Source: Hexactinellida sp. DTS-2022 (Eukaryota; Porifera; Hexactinellida). From it: DNA of 64,000 bases. Below are positions 63,979-64,000 of this stretch, piece by piece. The position numbers were made by a program, and so were the translations under genes. Under the pieces are notes generated by a model that made no database searches, was not told the DNA's origin, and saw nothing but the letters and a program-made list of their open reading frames with translations. Every line of letters begins with the position of its first letter. The stretch's first letter is position 1. The stretch is from contig JAPNXP010000005.1 in assembly GCA_028753945.1 (NCBI GenBank), positions 3,906,001 through 3,970,000 of the forward strand. The letters are read 5' to 3'.

Positions 63979-64000
63979 TGCAAACTGCAATAATCGTCTG

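Overview
This is a eukaryotic nuclear window, most likely from an AT-rich invertebrate animal. The evidence is spliced genes with short introns (about 55-80 bp), two terminal exons of heterotrimeric G-protein alpha subunits, a metazoan NRF1/P3A2-type DNA-binding domain, a KDZ-type transposase, a DIRS-like tyrosine recombinase and many hAT, pogo and foldback elements. I cannot fix the taxon. No bacterial operon, rRNA, tRNA or CRISPR was seen.

Bases 1-34817 are a complex array of related, non-coding units of roughly 0.8-1.5 kb. Each unit carries a ~120-bp imperfect hairpin. Many also carry copies of a ~55-bp element built on a perfect 18-bp palindrome. The array falls into five blocks that alternate in orientation (+,-,+,-,+). 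Plus-to-minus switches fall on a hairpin and minus-to-plus switches fall on the 18-bp palindrome. One 1.28-kb segment (10250-11534) recurs at 30107-31391 with no change in length. Later insertions include a pogo-like MITE (21131-21475), a 1.1-kb foreign block (18920-20022) and a 440-bp hAT MITE (32051-32490).

Bases 34992-40644 hold the best protein-coding content, two convergent multi-exon genes. The plus-strand gene encodes an NRF1-like DNA-binding region, then a C48 (Ulp1-like) cysteine peptidase core, then a PHD-like cysteine cluster. It carries frameshifts. The minus-strand gene encodes a KDZ-like transposase whose proposed splice phases agree at four of the junctions tested. Together they look like the two genes of one large DNA transposon.

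Bases 40764-54900 are a graveyard of transposons: a gag-like relic split by a 919-bp hAT element, a broken DIRS-like tyrosine recombinase, an isolated array unit, nested hAT elements with readable 8-bp target duplications, a (AC)n tract of 239 bp, and an unknown ORF cleanly interrupted by a hAT MITE.

Bases 55600-60030 contain two last exons of divergent G-alpha genes on the minus strand, separated by old array units and MITEs. Bases 60641-62903 are two adjacent long palindromic (foldback) elements, the first with a nested 440-bp hAT copy. The right edge starts a frameshifted LTR-retrotransposon gag gene.
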